A stretch of 64,000 nucleotides of DNA from Fibrobacter sp. (GTDB lineage Bacteria; Fibrobacterota; Fibrobacteria; Fibrobacterales; Fibrobacteraceae): the NCBI GenBank assembly GCA_024398815.1, contig JAKSIL010000009.1:33517-97516 (forward strand), given 5' to 3'. Shown here in pieces: positions 31,916-41,699 of this stretch. The notes beneath the pieces are model-generated. The model saw nothing but the letters and a program-made list of their open reading frames with translations. It did not search any database and was not told where the DNA came from. The position numbers and the translations under genes were made by a program. Position 1 is the stretch's first letter. Each line of letters begins with the position of its first letter.

Positions 31916-34900
31916 CTAGTGGCGTTTTCCTCTCTTGTTCCTGCGAACGCCCCACTTGTCCTTGATTTCTTCTTGAATCATCTTCTTTTCGTACTTCACC
32001 ACCATCTTGAACTGGACCATGTAAACGCCAGTTCCAACGAAGCGACCCTTGTGGTCCTTGAAGTTCCAGTTCACGAAGACCTTCTGATCCGTATTCATGC
32101 AGTTTCCGCCGAACTTGGCGCTGTTGCAAGGCACCGTGATGGTCGTGTCGTTCACATACTGGCCAAGATGGTCATAGTAGCTGACCACGAACGAGATGAA
32201 CACCTTTTCAGGATCAAGGGAATCCAACACTGACGGGTCCATGGTGCCGTCGGCGGAGACCTGCGCCCTATCGAGAAGTTGCGGGACAAATCGCTCGCCC
32301 AACTGCACCAGCTGTCCGAGAGAGCCTTCCTTCTCCATGTCTTCCTTGGTCGTAGAACCCGGAACATAGCGCAAGTTCACAGAGCTAAGCGTCTTGAGTT
32401 CCACATCATTGTCATCAAAGTCACCCATGGTCGTCGTTTCGACCAGATGGTTCAAGAGACCGGAGATGACCACCGCTTGCGGATTTTCTCCAGCGACATT
32501 GCCGTAGTTGTCGCGGATTTCATCCTTCGCGCCCTTCACCACCATCAGCGAGTCACCCGGCAAGATCGTCGCATTCCTGCCGTCAATGATAAGCGTGGCC
32601 GAGGTTCCGTCCTTCGACCAGATTATATCCGTCGGCGTCAAGTCGATAGTATCCTTGCCATGGATATAGCTGAAGAAGTCCTTTCCCTTCAAGTCGTTGC
32701 ACTGGATGACTTCGGAGAACGTAATGGTGAGCGTATCGGAATTCTTGCCGTAGCTCAAGATGGCCGCCGAGATGACAGGAGACATCTTATCGACAAGCGG
32801 AGCGCTCTCTTCGTTCACGAAGGTTTCACCAAGCACAGAATAATAGCTGTAGACTGTCGCCTGCGGCAAGTCTTCGCTAATGCTGGTGACGCCCTTTGCA
32901 AGGCGAGTCGTCGAATGCACATCCCAGATAACTCGAGTGGAATCGTTGGGATCCATGACAAAGTCTTCCGGCTGGGCCTGCAACTGTATCAGGTAACGGC
33001 TTTCGCTAAACCACGGATACGACATGTAGAGCATGGCCACGTCTTCGGAGGTCAGCTTTTCGGCAAAATTCGTTACAATCTGGTCGAGCACGCCATCGCC
33101 ATCGGAATCCCAGTATTCCACGTTCTTGACAGAAGGCAAACGATCGACGACCGTCACAGGAACTTCGCGTTCGTATTCGTCAGAAGTGAGGTACTGCAGG
33201 TTTTCGAACACCATATTGGGATAAAGCGAAATACTGTCCTTCATGTCGCCGGCAAGTCCCAAAGAGTCTCCCACGAGAATGATGAGATTCTTCGTCGGCA
33301 TGTAGACATTCGAAATTTGTTCAAGGTCAAAGCCATGCCTTGCGCCTTCCTGCTTTATCATAAGCAGCAGTTCCGGGAATGCGATATCCTTGGGGATAAG
33401 GTCTATGTTGAACTGCACGAACAGCGAATCCTTGCCATTGACATTGCGGATAGCGTGCGCAGCCTTGATAACCCGGCTACCGACCTCCACAAGTTTCGCG
33501 TCGCGTTCATAGAGGGTTCCATCATGGCTATCGGCGTAGGTAATCACGGCAAAGGCATCCTCGGGGAATTCCTCAGGGAACTTGAAGTCGGACACATCCA
33601 ACGAAATCTTGTCGCGAGCCGTATTCAAGTCGGGCACAGATGCGCCACGGAGAGTATCGCCATTGACCACGATAGCAACAGCCTTCACGTCCATTCCCTT
33701 GCGCAACGTATCCTTGAGCACGATTTCAACGAAGTCCAAAAGGCTATCGCCATCGGAATCCTTGATGTAGCCAAGTTCCGCATCGGGGATGAAGTCGTAG
33801 AAGTTGATGTTGTCTATAACGACCACGGTTCCATTGGGGTCTGCCACGACGATGGAGCCGCCTTGCACAGGTTCGTCAGCCGTCACCCAGATAGTGACGC
33901 TGCCGTCGGCATTGACCGTAATGGTATCGCTCGGCGAAGGATTCTTCGGGTCGATCAATTCCAAAGGCGTTTTGGTCGCAAAGATAAGGGAATCCACATC
34001 GCCAAAGTATTCGGCCACCTTGGTGGGATCCAAAGTTATGGCGATAACCTGACCGACGAGAGCCGAATCAATTCCGGAATTGTGCCTAAGGTCAAGTTCG
34101 ACACTCGAGGGATTGTTGTTGACCAGGTAGACATTTTCACCGATGGTTGTCGTTCCTTTGGCGCCGCTTGCAGAATCCACAGGCAGCAACACCACGGCCT
34201 CGGTCACAATGGAGTCGCCCTTCTCAAACTTGTCTTCGGACGGATAGAAGTCTATGCCACCGGCGCTACTCAAATCGTAGTCGTCGAAGCCGACATACTT
34301 TCTTGAAGAACTGGACAAGTCATCAATATCGATGCCGGTTCCTTTTTTGCCCGAAGAGGATGTCGCCTTGGAGTCGCTGGACTTGACACTGCTGCTGGAC
34401 TTGTCACCGTCATCCTTGGAGCCCGAAGACTTGCCAGTAGAACCACTGGAGAGATCCGGATTTTCACTACCCGACGAGCCTCCAGTAGAACCGCTCGAAC
34501 CGTCATTCTTGCCGGAGCTGCTGGACTTGTCGCCATCGCCGGAATTCGAAGAACCTCCCGTACTGCCGCTCGATGAGCCTCCCGTGGAACCGCTCGACGA
34601 AACGGACGAAGACGGATTTGTACCACCGGAACTCAGCGGATCGTCCTTCGCGCTAGACGCAGGCGTCTGGGAACTGCTAGAAGCTACGGAGCTGCTCGAT
34701 TTCACGGAACTGCTCGATTTCACAGAGCTACTGGACTTTACAGAACTGCTGGACTTGGGCTTGCTGCTGGAGGATTCCTCGTATGTCACACGAGAGGAAC
34801 TGAAACCGATACTGTTGCTGGAAAGATCCGTATCGGAACCTGTATTAGCCTTGTTACGCGTAACGCCTACACCCGAAAGTGGGGCAAGGTCATCGAGGTA

Positions 34901-36127
34901 GTTGTCAATCCACTGCAAATGGACAAGTACGTTATTGTCGATATAGCGGTTCGGGTTCGCCGCGTAATCCACGAACACCAAATGGCCCGTATTGCTGGCG
35001 ACAAACAAATGTCCGAATCCGTCTACAGTACCTTGGTCAAGGCGCCAACCCACCCTGTCGTTCGTTCTAGGTTCAGAGAGGGAACCGTAGGTTTCGTCGA
35101 AGAAGTAGTCACGAAGGTCGATGGTGGCGACCTTTCTCGCCTTCATCTGGTTGTTTTCCACATAGGGCTTGATTTGCACAATGCGAGCGCCACCGAAGAC
35201 AAATATCGTCTTGGAATACGGGTCGTACGTACCGCCGTGAGCGCCTTCAAGGGAATCTATCAAAATCTTTGTGCCAAGACCGATAATTGCAGTATCGCCA
35301 ATGGCGGCGCGATACTTGACGCTATCCTCGGCAGTCTTCACGATGACCTTGGTGGTATCGGTGATATAGCCAAAATAGGCCTTTGCGGCTTCTTTCGCCT
35401 TGTCGCCTTCTCCGCAGACCTTGAAATCGTAGCCCACGCCGGTAGTCGAACTATTCACCGTGCGTTCGCAGCCGCCACCATAGTAGTCCGACCTGGTAAA
35501 GAACGCGTTGCCTTCCTCGTCCCAGATTAACGTTGCCAAGGTCGAGTGCTGCTCGCGGTCTTTGGCATTGGGAGTAATCGTAACATTATAGCCTGTAGGG
35601 TCAAAATTGTGGTTCTTCGGGTCCGTAGCAATGCGAATCCTATGCAACTTTCCGGGAATACCCGCAGCCCATACATACTTTCCGGAAGGGTCGTTCATCA
35701 AGTGCCACACGCCATCGGACGTTTTGGAAGAAGCCACAACGCATTTTTTGCTGTTGGCTCCAGCAGTCTTGCTCACCTTGTGAACCGTAGTTCCCTGAGC
35801 GGCCACAATAAGGTCTCCATCGGGATGGTGCACAATACCATCGGCACCCACCATGCCGTCACTTTCGGTACAAAGCGTCACCTTGTTCTGCACCTGAAGA
35901 TAGCCCGCTCCGTCGTAATAGTAATCCACACTCTTAACACGGTCCTTCTGGGAATACTTCGTATAATACAAAGTTGCGCGTGTCGACGCATGCGGGACGA
36001 TGTCGCCCACCTGCTGAATCCAAATACCGGTCGCTGGATTTATCGGCTCTTCCATAACAGCCGCAGACGTTAACGAGGCTCCACCGAGGAGTCCCACAAG
36101 CATTGTCAGTAGAGTTATCTTTTTCAT
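31916..36127 (-). CDS. Giant secreted protein with Ser-rich linker and calcium-type repeats
   Basis: 1403 aa with signal peptide (MKKITLLTMLVGLLGGASLTSA). Residues about 25-430 look like a beta-propeller (PDGDLIVAAQG, GGTYDPYSKTIFVFGGARIV). Residues 445-610 are a low-complexity linker of SSSS, KSSSSV and SGSTGGSS units. The rest consists of repeated Ig-like blocks with calcium-binding loops (DSDGDSLLDFVE, DSDGDGVLDQIV) and motifs such as SPVISAAILSYGKNSDTLTI. The C-terminal 90 residues resemble FlgD-like Ig tails (KGRFVGTGVYMVQFKM) used as export or attachment modules. It is the second of two paralogues, 21 bases after the 914-aa gene, and a likely cell-surface or extracellular protein of unknown ligand. 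Confidence 0.8.
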   Translation of the reverse strand: MKKITLLTMLVGLLGGASLTSAAVMEEPINPATGIWIQQVGDIVPHASTRATLYYTKYSQKDRVKSVDYYYDGAGYLQVQNKVTLCTESDGMVGADGIVHHPDGDLIVAAQGTTVHKVSKTAGANSKKCVVASSKTSDGVWHLMNDPSGKYVWAAGIPGKLHRIRIATDPKNHNFDPTGYNVTITPNAKDREQHSTLATLIWDEEGNAFFTRSDYYGGGCERTVNSSTTGVGYDFKVCGEGDKAKEAAKAYFGYITDTTKVIVKTAEDSVKYRAAIGDTAIIGLGTKILIDSLEGAHGGTYDPYSKTIFVFGGARIVQIKPYVENNQMKARKVATIDLRDYFFDETYGSLSEPRTNDRVGWRLDQGTVDGFGHLFVASNTGHLVFVDYAANPNRYIDNNVLVHLQWIDNYLDDLAPLSGVGVTRNKANTGSDTDLSSNSIGFSSSRVTYEESSSSKPKSSSSVKSSSSVKSSSSVKSSSSVASSSSQTPASSAKDDPLSSGGTNPSSSVSSSGSTGGSSSGSTGGSSNSGDGDKSSSSGKNDGSSGSTGGSSGSENPDLSSGSTGKSSGSKDDGDKSSSSVKSSDSKATSSSGKKGTGIDIDDLSSSSRKYVGFDDYDLSSAGGIDFYPSEDKFEKGDSIVTEAVVLLPVDSASGAKGTTTIGENVYLVNNNPSSVELDLRHNSGIDSALVGQVIAITLDPTKVAEYFGDVDSLIFATKTPLELIDPKNPSPSDTITVNADGSVTIWVTADEPVQGGSIVVADPNGTVVVIDNINFYDFIPDAELGYIKDSDGDSLLDFVEIVLKDTLRKGMDVKAVAIVVNGDTLRGASVPDLNTARDKISLDVSDFKFPEEFPEDAFAVITYADSHDGTLYERDAKLVEVGSRVIKAAHAIRNVNGKDSLFVQFNIDLIPKDIAFPELLLMIKQEGARHGFDLEQISNVYMPTKNLIILVGDSLGLAGDMKDSISLYPNMVFENLQYLTSDEYEREVPVTVVDRLPSVKNVEYWDSDGDGVLDQIVTNFAEKLTSEDVAMLYMSYPWFSESRYLIQLQAQPEDFVMDPNDSTRVIWDVHSTTRLAKGVTSISEDLPQATVYSYYSVLGETFVNEESAPLVDKMSPVISAAILSYGKNSDTLTITFSEVIQCNDLKGKDFFSYIHGKDTIDLTPTDIIWSKDGTSATLIIDGRNATILPGDSLMVVKGAKDEIRDNYGNVAGENPQAVVISGLLNHLVETTTMGDFDDNDVELKTLSSVNLRYVPGSTTKEDMEKEGSLGQLVQLGERFVPQLLDRAQVSADGTMDPSVLDSLDPEKVFISFVVSYYDHLGQYVNDTTITVPCNSAKFGGNCMNTDQKVFVNWNFKDHKGRFVGTGVYMVQFKMVVKYEKKMIQEEIKDKWGVRRNKRGKRH
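34684..34760 (-). repeat. Tandem 18-base units encoding KSSSSV
   Basis: Four near-identical 18-base units encode KSSSSV, in which codon changes keep the amino acids constant. They sit within the Ser-rich linker of the 1403-aa protein. The linker as a whole extends to about 34310. Confidence 0.8.
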
Positions 36128-36148
36128 AACGCTAACCTCCGAAAGAAC

Positions 36149-38893
36149 TTATTCACCGAGAGAAAGTCCGTCCTTGCCGGCACGGACACCCCAGTTGTAA
36201 ATTCTTTCCGTTTCAAAGGATTCGTTTGCGCCGAATACCTTTACCCTAAATTGAGCCACATAAACACCCACGCCCACCTTTCGGCCAGCATCGCTGCGCA
36301 TGTTCCAGCGCAAGTAAAGCTGACGGGCGTTTTCAAAACAGTTTCCGTTAAACGACCTGTCGTCGCAAGTGATGGTGCCCGAAGCACCGGCCACATGTGC
36401 GCCCAAGTTCGTATACACGTACAATTCCCACTTGAGACCGATGCGTTCCAAGTCCAGGTTCGCAACATCTACGGCATCCTTGTTCAAAATCGTAGCAAAG
36501 CTGATGTCCATCTTGACGCCCAGGGACTTCTTCATTTCATCGTCAATTTCATCTTGCGGCAACACAAAGCGTTCCGTAAAGGCAGCCTTGTCGGCTAGGA
36601 GTGAAGCCCTGTCCAGCGAAGCAAGCGAAGTGGCTTCCATCAGCACACGCGGGTCTCCTTCGACCATGACCGGAGGCGTCTGCGGAGAAGCGCCATTTCC
36701 GCTCTTGTCGGCAAAGCCCACGGCATCCAGGTTGAACCTGAGGGAGTCTGCCGGATTCATTCTGTCGGAAAGTTTCACTCCGTTTTCAAGGGTGATGACC
36801 ACAGAACGACCGTCATCGCTCCAAAGGGCCTGGTTGAAAGGTATCACCACCCATTCGCCATCCACGAAGAATTCGAAGCAATCTTCGAGAGCCTGCGACT
36901 CCTTGACTTCGACCGGTTCAGAGAAGGTGAGCGTAAACTTGTCGGCCTCCATCTTCTGGAACGATTCGGGTTCGAGGAAAGTCGCAGAAATTACAGGCGA
37001 CATACGGTCCCCCATGTCAAGTCGAATGGTATCGAGGATATCTTCGCCATCCACGACTTCCTTCTTCACAACTTCTGCATAGCCATACAACGTGTCATTG
37101 TCTATGGAAGTGAGCATCGGCTTGATATCGTACTTTTCGACATCCACGGCATAACCCATCTGCATTCCGTCTTCCGACAAGACCATTTCGGATGTTTCCG
37201 GCTTGATTTCGACAACCTGGCCATCACCGTCCAACCAGTAGAACGTAAACTCCATGTTTTCCTTGTCATCTTCGGTAATGGCATAGTCAAAGGCCACAGA
37301 AACGCTGTCCATGCAACCATCGCCATCCACGTCGAAGAAGTTGTTGTCGTCGTTCATGTAAAGTCTGCCGGAGTTGGAAACGACCGCAGGATTGTTCTTG
37401 CCGGTTTCGTTTCCATCGGCAGCCTTGATCAAGCCATCGGGGCAAGCCTTCTTTGCACAGGTCGTCGCAATCTGGATGGAGTCTCCAGCGAAAACAAGAC
37501 CGCTATCGAGTACGAACGTCCACAAATCGCCCTGCTTGTCGATGGCTTCCATGGCGACAGGAGAGCTACTCTTTGTCGTAGACACGATAAAGCCCTTGCC
37601 CGAAGTCCAGGACTCGTCAATTTTCTTGCTGAAACGAATGACCAGCGTGTCCGTATCGGCAATGCCACGAATCTTGGAGGCGCCAAGAATCACCGGTCCG
37701 ATGCGATCCTGGATTTCCGTCTCCAGGTTCTTGGTTTCCCCGGAATTCTTGGATTCCACCGACGAACGCAGGGAGCCCTTGCCGGAATCGTAAGCCATGG
37801 CCGTTTCCACATCCAAAAGTTCAACCAGGTAGCCCCGCTGAGTCCAATCACCCTTGAACTTGGAGAAACCGTCGTCGTCAGGCCAGCTCACGGAGAAGCT
37901 CTTGATATCAACGACATCGATGTTGCCGCCGAAATATGCAGCAATGCTGTCACCGATGCCGTCACCGCTGATGTCGAAAATAAAGGCGCTATCCAAGGAC
38001 GGCATGTCGGGATTCACGAATTGCAAATTTCCTGGAAACGCGCTCTTGACCACATAGTCCACAGTACCGTCGGCATGGTCGTCGCGGTACATGTTCGTGG
38101 TAAAGTCGGCCCCGTTCTTAACCGAACCCGTAGCCGTAATCAGGAAGGAGCCCTTGCCCTTCGAAAGGGAATCCAGATAACCCGCAAAATTCTTGCGTTT
38201 GACATCCGTAAATGCGGAATCCAGTTCCTTTTTACCGGGGCTCAAGAACTTGAGATTGTCACCATCAGCCTTGGTGGTAATCGTGTAGCTCTTGTTGAGA
38301 GTCGAATCGGTTTCGCCCTTCATCGGACCAATCGGAAAAACCGCACGGACATAGATAGCAAGGGTATCACCCACTTCAAGCTGAAGTTTCGTCTGGTCAG
38401 AAACCTTTTCCGTATACTCCTTGTCAAGGTAGTACTCAATCTCCGGAGCATAGAAGTTGTAGACGGCAGCAATCGCAGGTTCGCTAGAAGCATCAGCCGC
38501 GGTACCGACCACCACGTTGTACGCCGGGTAAATCGAATGGACATTCACGACGCGAACACCCGATTCACCGGAATTCACCTCCATCATGTTTTCGACGGGT
38601 TCCGTTTCGCCGGAATTCATGGAACGGAGTTCAAATTCAACGGTATCGCTACCGGCCATGGGTGCATAGACATAGAAGGACTCGCCCGGCAAGGCATTTT
38701 CGGGAATAAGGTCCTGACCCTCGCCCACCACAAAAAGCCCAACACCCTTGCCGCCATCGAAACGAGAGTAAACGCAACGCTCGTCCGGATCGCCCTTGTA
38801 ATCGATGCAATCGATTTTCTCTATGGCAAAAGCCCCCTCGGCCAAAAGCGAGAGAAACGTAACGACCATAGCAAATCGAGTTCTTAGCAACAT
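36149..38893 (-). CDS. Secreted protein, paralogue of the 1403-aa protein
   Basis: 914 aa from ATG 38893, which has GAGG 6 bases before it and starts the signal peptide (LRTRFAMVVTFLSLLAEGAFA). The body has Ig-like blocks with calcium loops (DISGDGIGDSIAAYF, DVDGDGCMDSVSVAF) and the recurring SPVISATFLEPESF motif, and ends with the same tail pattern as its neighbour (GRKVGVGVYVAQFRVKV...NWGVR). It lacks the propeller and the Ser-rich linker. The two genes share strand and spacing (21 bases), so they are co-transcribed and probably function together at the cell surface. No ligand can be named. Confidence 0.8.
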   Translation of the reverse strand: MLLRTRFAMVVTFLSLLAEGAFAIEKIDCIDYKGDPDERCVYSRFDGGKGVGLFVVGEGQDLIPENALPGESFYVYAPMAGSDTVEFELRSMNSGETEPVENMMEVNSGESGVRVVNVHSIYPAYNVVVGTAADASSEPAIAAVYNFYAPEIEYYLDKEYTEKVSDQTKLQLEVGDTLAIYVRAVFPIGPMKGETDSTLNKSYTITTKADGDNLKFLSPGKKELDSAFTDVKRKNFAGYLDSLSKGKGSFLITATGSVKNGADFTTNMYRDDHADGTVDYVVKSAFPGNLQFVNPDMPSLDSAFIFDISGDGIGDSIAAYFGGNIDVVDIKSFSVSWPDDDGFSKFKGDWTQRGYLVELLDVETAMAYDSGKGSLRSSVESKNSGETKNLETEIQDRIGPVILGASKIRGIADTDTLVIRFSKKIDESWTSGKGFIVSTTKSSSPVAMEAIDKQGDLWTFVLDSGLVFAGDSIQIATTCAKKACPDGLIKAADGNETGKNNPAVVSNSGRLYMNDDNNFFDVDGDGCMDSVSVAFDYAITEDDKENMEFTFYWLDGDGQVVEIKPETSEMVLSEDGMQMGYAVDVEKYDIKPMLTSIDNDTLYGYAEVVKKEVVDGEDILDTIRLDMGDRMSPVISATFLEPESFQKMEADKFTLTFSEPVEVKESQALEDCFEFFVDGEWVVIPFNQALWSDDGRSVVITLENGVKLSDRMNPADSLRFNLDAVGFADKSGNGASPQTPPVMVEGDPRVLMEATSLASLDRASLLADKAAFTERFVLPQDEIDDEMKKSLGVKMDISFATILNKDAVDVANLDLERIGLKWELYVYTNLGAHVAGASGTITCDDRSFNGNCFENARQLYLRWNMRSDAGRKVGVGVYVAQFRVKVFGANESFETERIYNWGVRAGKDGLSLGE

Positions 38894-39032
38894 GAAAGCC
38901 TCAATGCAAAAACACATTGCCCGGAGTAGGCAACATAACATTATTAAATGTATGTTTTTTTTTGCAAAGTGAATATCACCAGCAAAAGATGATGCCCAAA
39001 AAACGATTCAATGCGATTTATTCCAACTTGGA

Positions 39033-40205
39033 CTAAGCTTTTTCAACCCTACAGTTGCAAAACAAGTCCTCGACAACACGGTCCATGAAAAGCCAACCGT
39101 CGCCACAAAGCGCGATAACGCTCCCTTTTTGAGTGATATAGCCGCGTTCCAACCAACGATTGAGGACAAGTGAATCTATTGAGGCTCCCATGGAGCCCAA
39201 TTCACTCAAATCCAGGCCATATTTGGTCCTGAGGGACAGTTGGATGCATTCGGCGACGGCCTCCTGATGGCCGACGACATCCAAAGTCAGCATATCCCTC
39301 GGCAAGCCTTCGCGCACATATCTGCGCCACTCGGCATACATTTCGGGAGCGTAAAACCGGACCCCGTCCAGAAAGCCATGGGCGCCGGGACCGAACGCCA
39401 AGTATTCGCCTCGACGCCAGTAATTCAGGTTATGCAAACTTTCTTGCCCTTCCCTGGCAAAATTCGAAGTCTCGTAGCGCTCAAAGCCTTTACCTGCAAG
39501 CCTTTCGACTCCCTGCGCATACATGGGCGCATACAAATCCTCGTCCACGGAAAGTTCACCGCGTTCAATGCGCCGTCCTAGACGTGAAGCGGGATCCACC
39601 TTCAATCCGTAAAAACTGATGTGGCCCAGCGGATAGTCCGAAAGACGTTCCAAGTCACTTAAAAAGGACTCCAGGGATTGCCCGGGAAGATTGAACATCA
39701 AATCTGCGCTCACTCGCAAATTTTTAGTCGAAGAAAGCAATTTCAAGGCATTTTCGCCCACATCGGCCGTGTGGCGCCGACCGATTCGCGACAAAAGATC
39801 CGAATCGAAAGACTGGATTCCAAGGCTTGCCCGATTGACCCCGTTTTCCATGGCGACGGAAAGGCGATCTTCGGTGCACGACTCCGGGTTGAACTCCATT
39901 GTGAATTCGCGAAGGCCTTCCAAAGGGACTCCGGCACATCGCAAAACGGAAAAAAGCCTTTGAAGCAGTTCCGGAGACAAAACCGAGGGTGTTCCGCCGC
40001 CGATATAGACAGTCTCCACCTGTTCCAAAAGCCCTGGGCGGGATTCCGAAAAAGTCAAAATTTCCCTTGAAACCAGGTCTAAATATTCCAAATGGATACG
40101 TTCCGGGGCGGAAATTGCGAAAAAATCGCAATAATCACATATTTTTCCGCAAAAAGGCACATGAATATACAGGCCAAGCCCAATCTTTTTTTCTTCAGAC
40201 ATCAC
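39033..40205 (-). CDS. hemW: Radical SAM heme-associated protein HemW
   Basis: 390 aa. The radical SAM motif CGKICDYCDFF (residues 19-29) and the YIGGGTPSVLSPELLQRLF segment are those of HemW, the heme chaperone related to oxygen-independent coproporphyrinogen oxidase. The extra motif PGQSLESFLSDLERL and the C-terminal domain fit. It is not proof of HemN activity. It is transcribed alone and is divergent from the small membrane ORF at 40241. Confidence 0.88.
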   Translation of the reverse strand: MMSEEKKIGLGLYIHVPFCGKICDYCDFFAISAPERIHLEYLDLVSREILTFSESRPGLLEQVETVYIGGGTPSVLSPELLQRLFSVLRCAGVPLEGLREFTMEFNPESCTEDRLSVAMENGVNRASLGIQSFDSDLLSRIGRRHTADVGENALKLLSSTKNLRVSADLMFNLPGQSLESFLSDLERLSDYPLGHISFYGLKVDPASRLGRRIERGELSVDEDLYAPMYAQGVERLAGKGFERYETSNFAREGQESLHNLNYWRRGEYLAFGPGAHGFLDGVRFYAPEMYAEWRRYVREGLPRDMLTLDVVGHQEAVAECIQLSLRTKYGLDLSELGSMGASIDSLVLNRWLERGYITQKGSVIALCGDGWLFMDRVVEDLFCNCRVEKA

Positions 40206-40240
40206 TTTCCAAAAATAATAATTTAGTTTTTACTTTCAGT

Positions 40241-40420
40241 ATGGATGAATTGCAGTCACAAAAGATAAAGGCTTACTTGAAGAAGCGGTTTCCGCTCCTT
40301 ATCTTTTTGACTATTTCCACAATCATATTCTTTTTAACCTCGAGCCTGCTCATGGACGATTCCTACAAGGATATCGTACTGGTCGTGATGATTTGGGCCC
40401 TTCCTCTGTTTATCCACTAG
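40241..40420 (+). CDS. Small membrane ORF, 59 aa, possibly the split front of the cyclase
   Basis: MDELQSQKIKAYLKKRF is followed by two hydrophobic segments (LLIFLTISTIIFFLTSSLL and DIVLVVMIWALPLF), then a stop. The stop is 4 bases before the ATG of the cyclase, in a different frame. Together the two give six membrane segments before the catalytic domain, a common cyclase architecture. It may be a genuine short subunit or the first part of a gene broken by a frameshift; the sequence alone cannot decide. The ribosome site is weak. Confidence 0.5.
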   Translation: MDELQSQKIKAYLKKRFPLLIFLTISTIIFFLTSSLLMDDSYKDIVLVVMIWALPLFIH

Positions 40421-40424
40421 GCTT

Positions 40425-41507
40425 ATGGCAATAACCCGTCTTACACAGCGTAAAGTCAAAGCCATCTGCTATTATGTGTCCAGCTGGTTTGTCGCCACCA
40501 TCGGATACGCCGTCTTGGCCCAATATGCCAGCACAGGCGAATTCAACAAACAGACAACGTTGTTCGCACTGCAACTAGCCATTTTTATGGGACTTTCCCA
40601 CGGCATCTACGATGTACTTGTGTTGCAGGACGAAATGGACCACAGACCCGCCTATGCGGCACTTCTGATGAAATCCGCCTTTTACCTAAGCTGCATTTTT
40701 GCGAACATCACGATTTGCGTATTGCTCTGGTATTCCGACCATACGGCCCTAATTACCGAAGACACCATCGGGCACCTCATTGAAGCTTTCAAAACGCCCA
40801 GATTCCAGATTCTTGCGCTGTACCTATTCCTTATGGGGCACCTCATCACCTTCGTGAGATCTGTCCACAAAAAATTCGGTACCAGGGTTTTCGTCAACAC
40901 GCTACTGGGCAAATACCAGGACCCCGTCGAAGAAGACCTAGTATTCATGTTTATTGACTTAAGGCGCTCCACCGCCATCGCCGAAGAGCTCGGGCATGTC
41001 ACTTACAGCAACTTCATGAAGGACTATTACAGGCTGCTCTCGAACTGCACCGAAGAAAACCACGGCGAAATATACCAGATTGCAGGCGACGGAGCATTCC
41101 TTACATGGAAGACATCTGCATGCAAGAACATTGCACACCCCATCAACTGCTTTTACGATTTTTCCATTTGCCTCGAAAAGACAAAGCACAGATTCATGAA
41201 AAAATACGGTATAGCCCCTTCTTTCAAGGTGGGTGCTCACTGTGGCAAAGTCATCGCGACGGAAGTCGGAAATTTTGGCAGCGAAATGGCCTACCATGGA
41301 GACGTTTTGAACGCAACGGCACGAATACAAAGCCTTTGCGCAAAACTTGGACAGGAGTTTTTGATATCCGAAGAACTCTTCGAGATTCTTCCCAAGCCGT
41401 TTGAGCATGGTTATTTGTGTAAAAAGGAAGGATTTTTCGAATTAAGGGGAAGAAAAAAAGAAATTTTGATATTTTCTTTGCAAAAACCCTTGACAAACCC
41501 AAATTAA
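40425..41507 (+). CDS. Membrane class III adenylate/guanylate cyclase
   Basis: 360 aa. Four hydrophobic segments lie in residues about 12-150 and end in FQILALYLFLMGHLI. The C-terminal class III domain starts near residue 175 with VFMFIDLRRSTAIAEELGH (metal-binding Asp) and has QIAGDGAFLTW (second Asp), then GAHCGKVIATEVG and RIQSL. The essential aspartates are present, so it is likely active; whether it makes cAMP or cGMP is not clear. It sits directly after the 59-aa membrane ORF with no good ribosome site. A CRP-like consensus site elsewhere in the window makes cAMP signalling plausible. Confidence 0.85.
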   Translation: MAITRLTQRKVKAICYYVSSWFVATIGYAVLAQYASTGEFNKQTTLFALQLAIFMGLSHGIYDVLVLQDEMDHRPAYAALLMKSAFYLSCIFANITICVLLWYSDHTALITEDTIGHLIEAFKTPRFQILALYLFLMGHLITFVRSVHKKFGTRVFVNTLLGKYQDPVEEDLVFMFIDLRRSTAIAEELGHVTYSNFMKDYYRLLSNCTEENHGEIYQIAGDGAFLTWKTSACKNIAHPINCFYDFSICLEKTKHRFMKKYGIAPSFKVGAHCGKVIATEVGNFGSEMAYHGDVLNATARIQSLCAKLGQEFLISEELFEILPKPFEHGYLCKKEGFFELRGRKKEILIFSLQKPLTNPN

Positions 41508-41530
41508 TATTCTATTATTGGGTCACCCTC

Positions 41531-41603
<73 letters not shown>

Positions 41604-41605
41604 CT

Positions 41606-41639
41606 AAAGAAACCTCTCACTAGAGAGGTTTCTTTTTTT
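41606..41639 (+). terminator. Rho-independent terminator after tRNA-Gly
   Basis: Perfect stem AGAAACCTCTC with GAGAGGTTTCT, 4-base loop, followed by T7. It begins 3 bases past the tRNA. Confidence 0.92.
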
Positions 41640-41699
41640 ACGCACGAAGCGTATCCGATAAGTTCCTGTATTGTTTCAAATAAATGAATTTTCAGGAAA

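Noticed and set aside
32279..34306. A 675-codon plus-strand frame in the giant surface gene
   Set aside because: Shadow of an established minus-strand gene with clear signal peptide and repeats.
34310..34760. Ser-rich repeats considered as a CRISPR-like array
   Set aside because: The units are codons for KSSSSV and SGSTGGSS in a coding frame, with no spacer structure.
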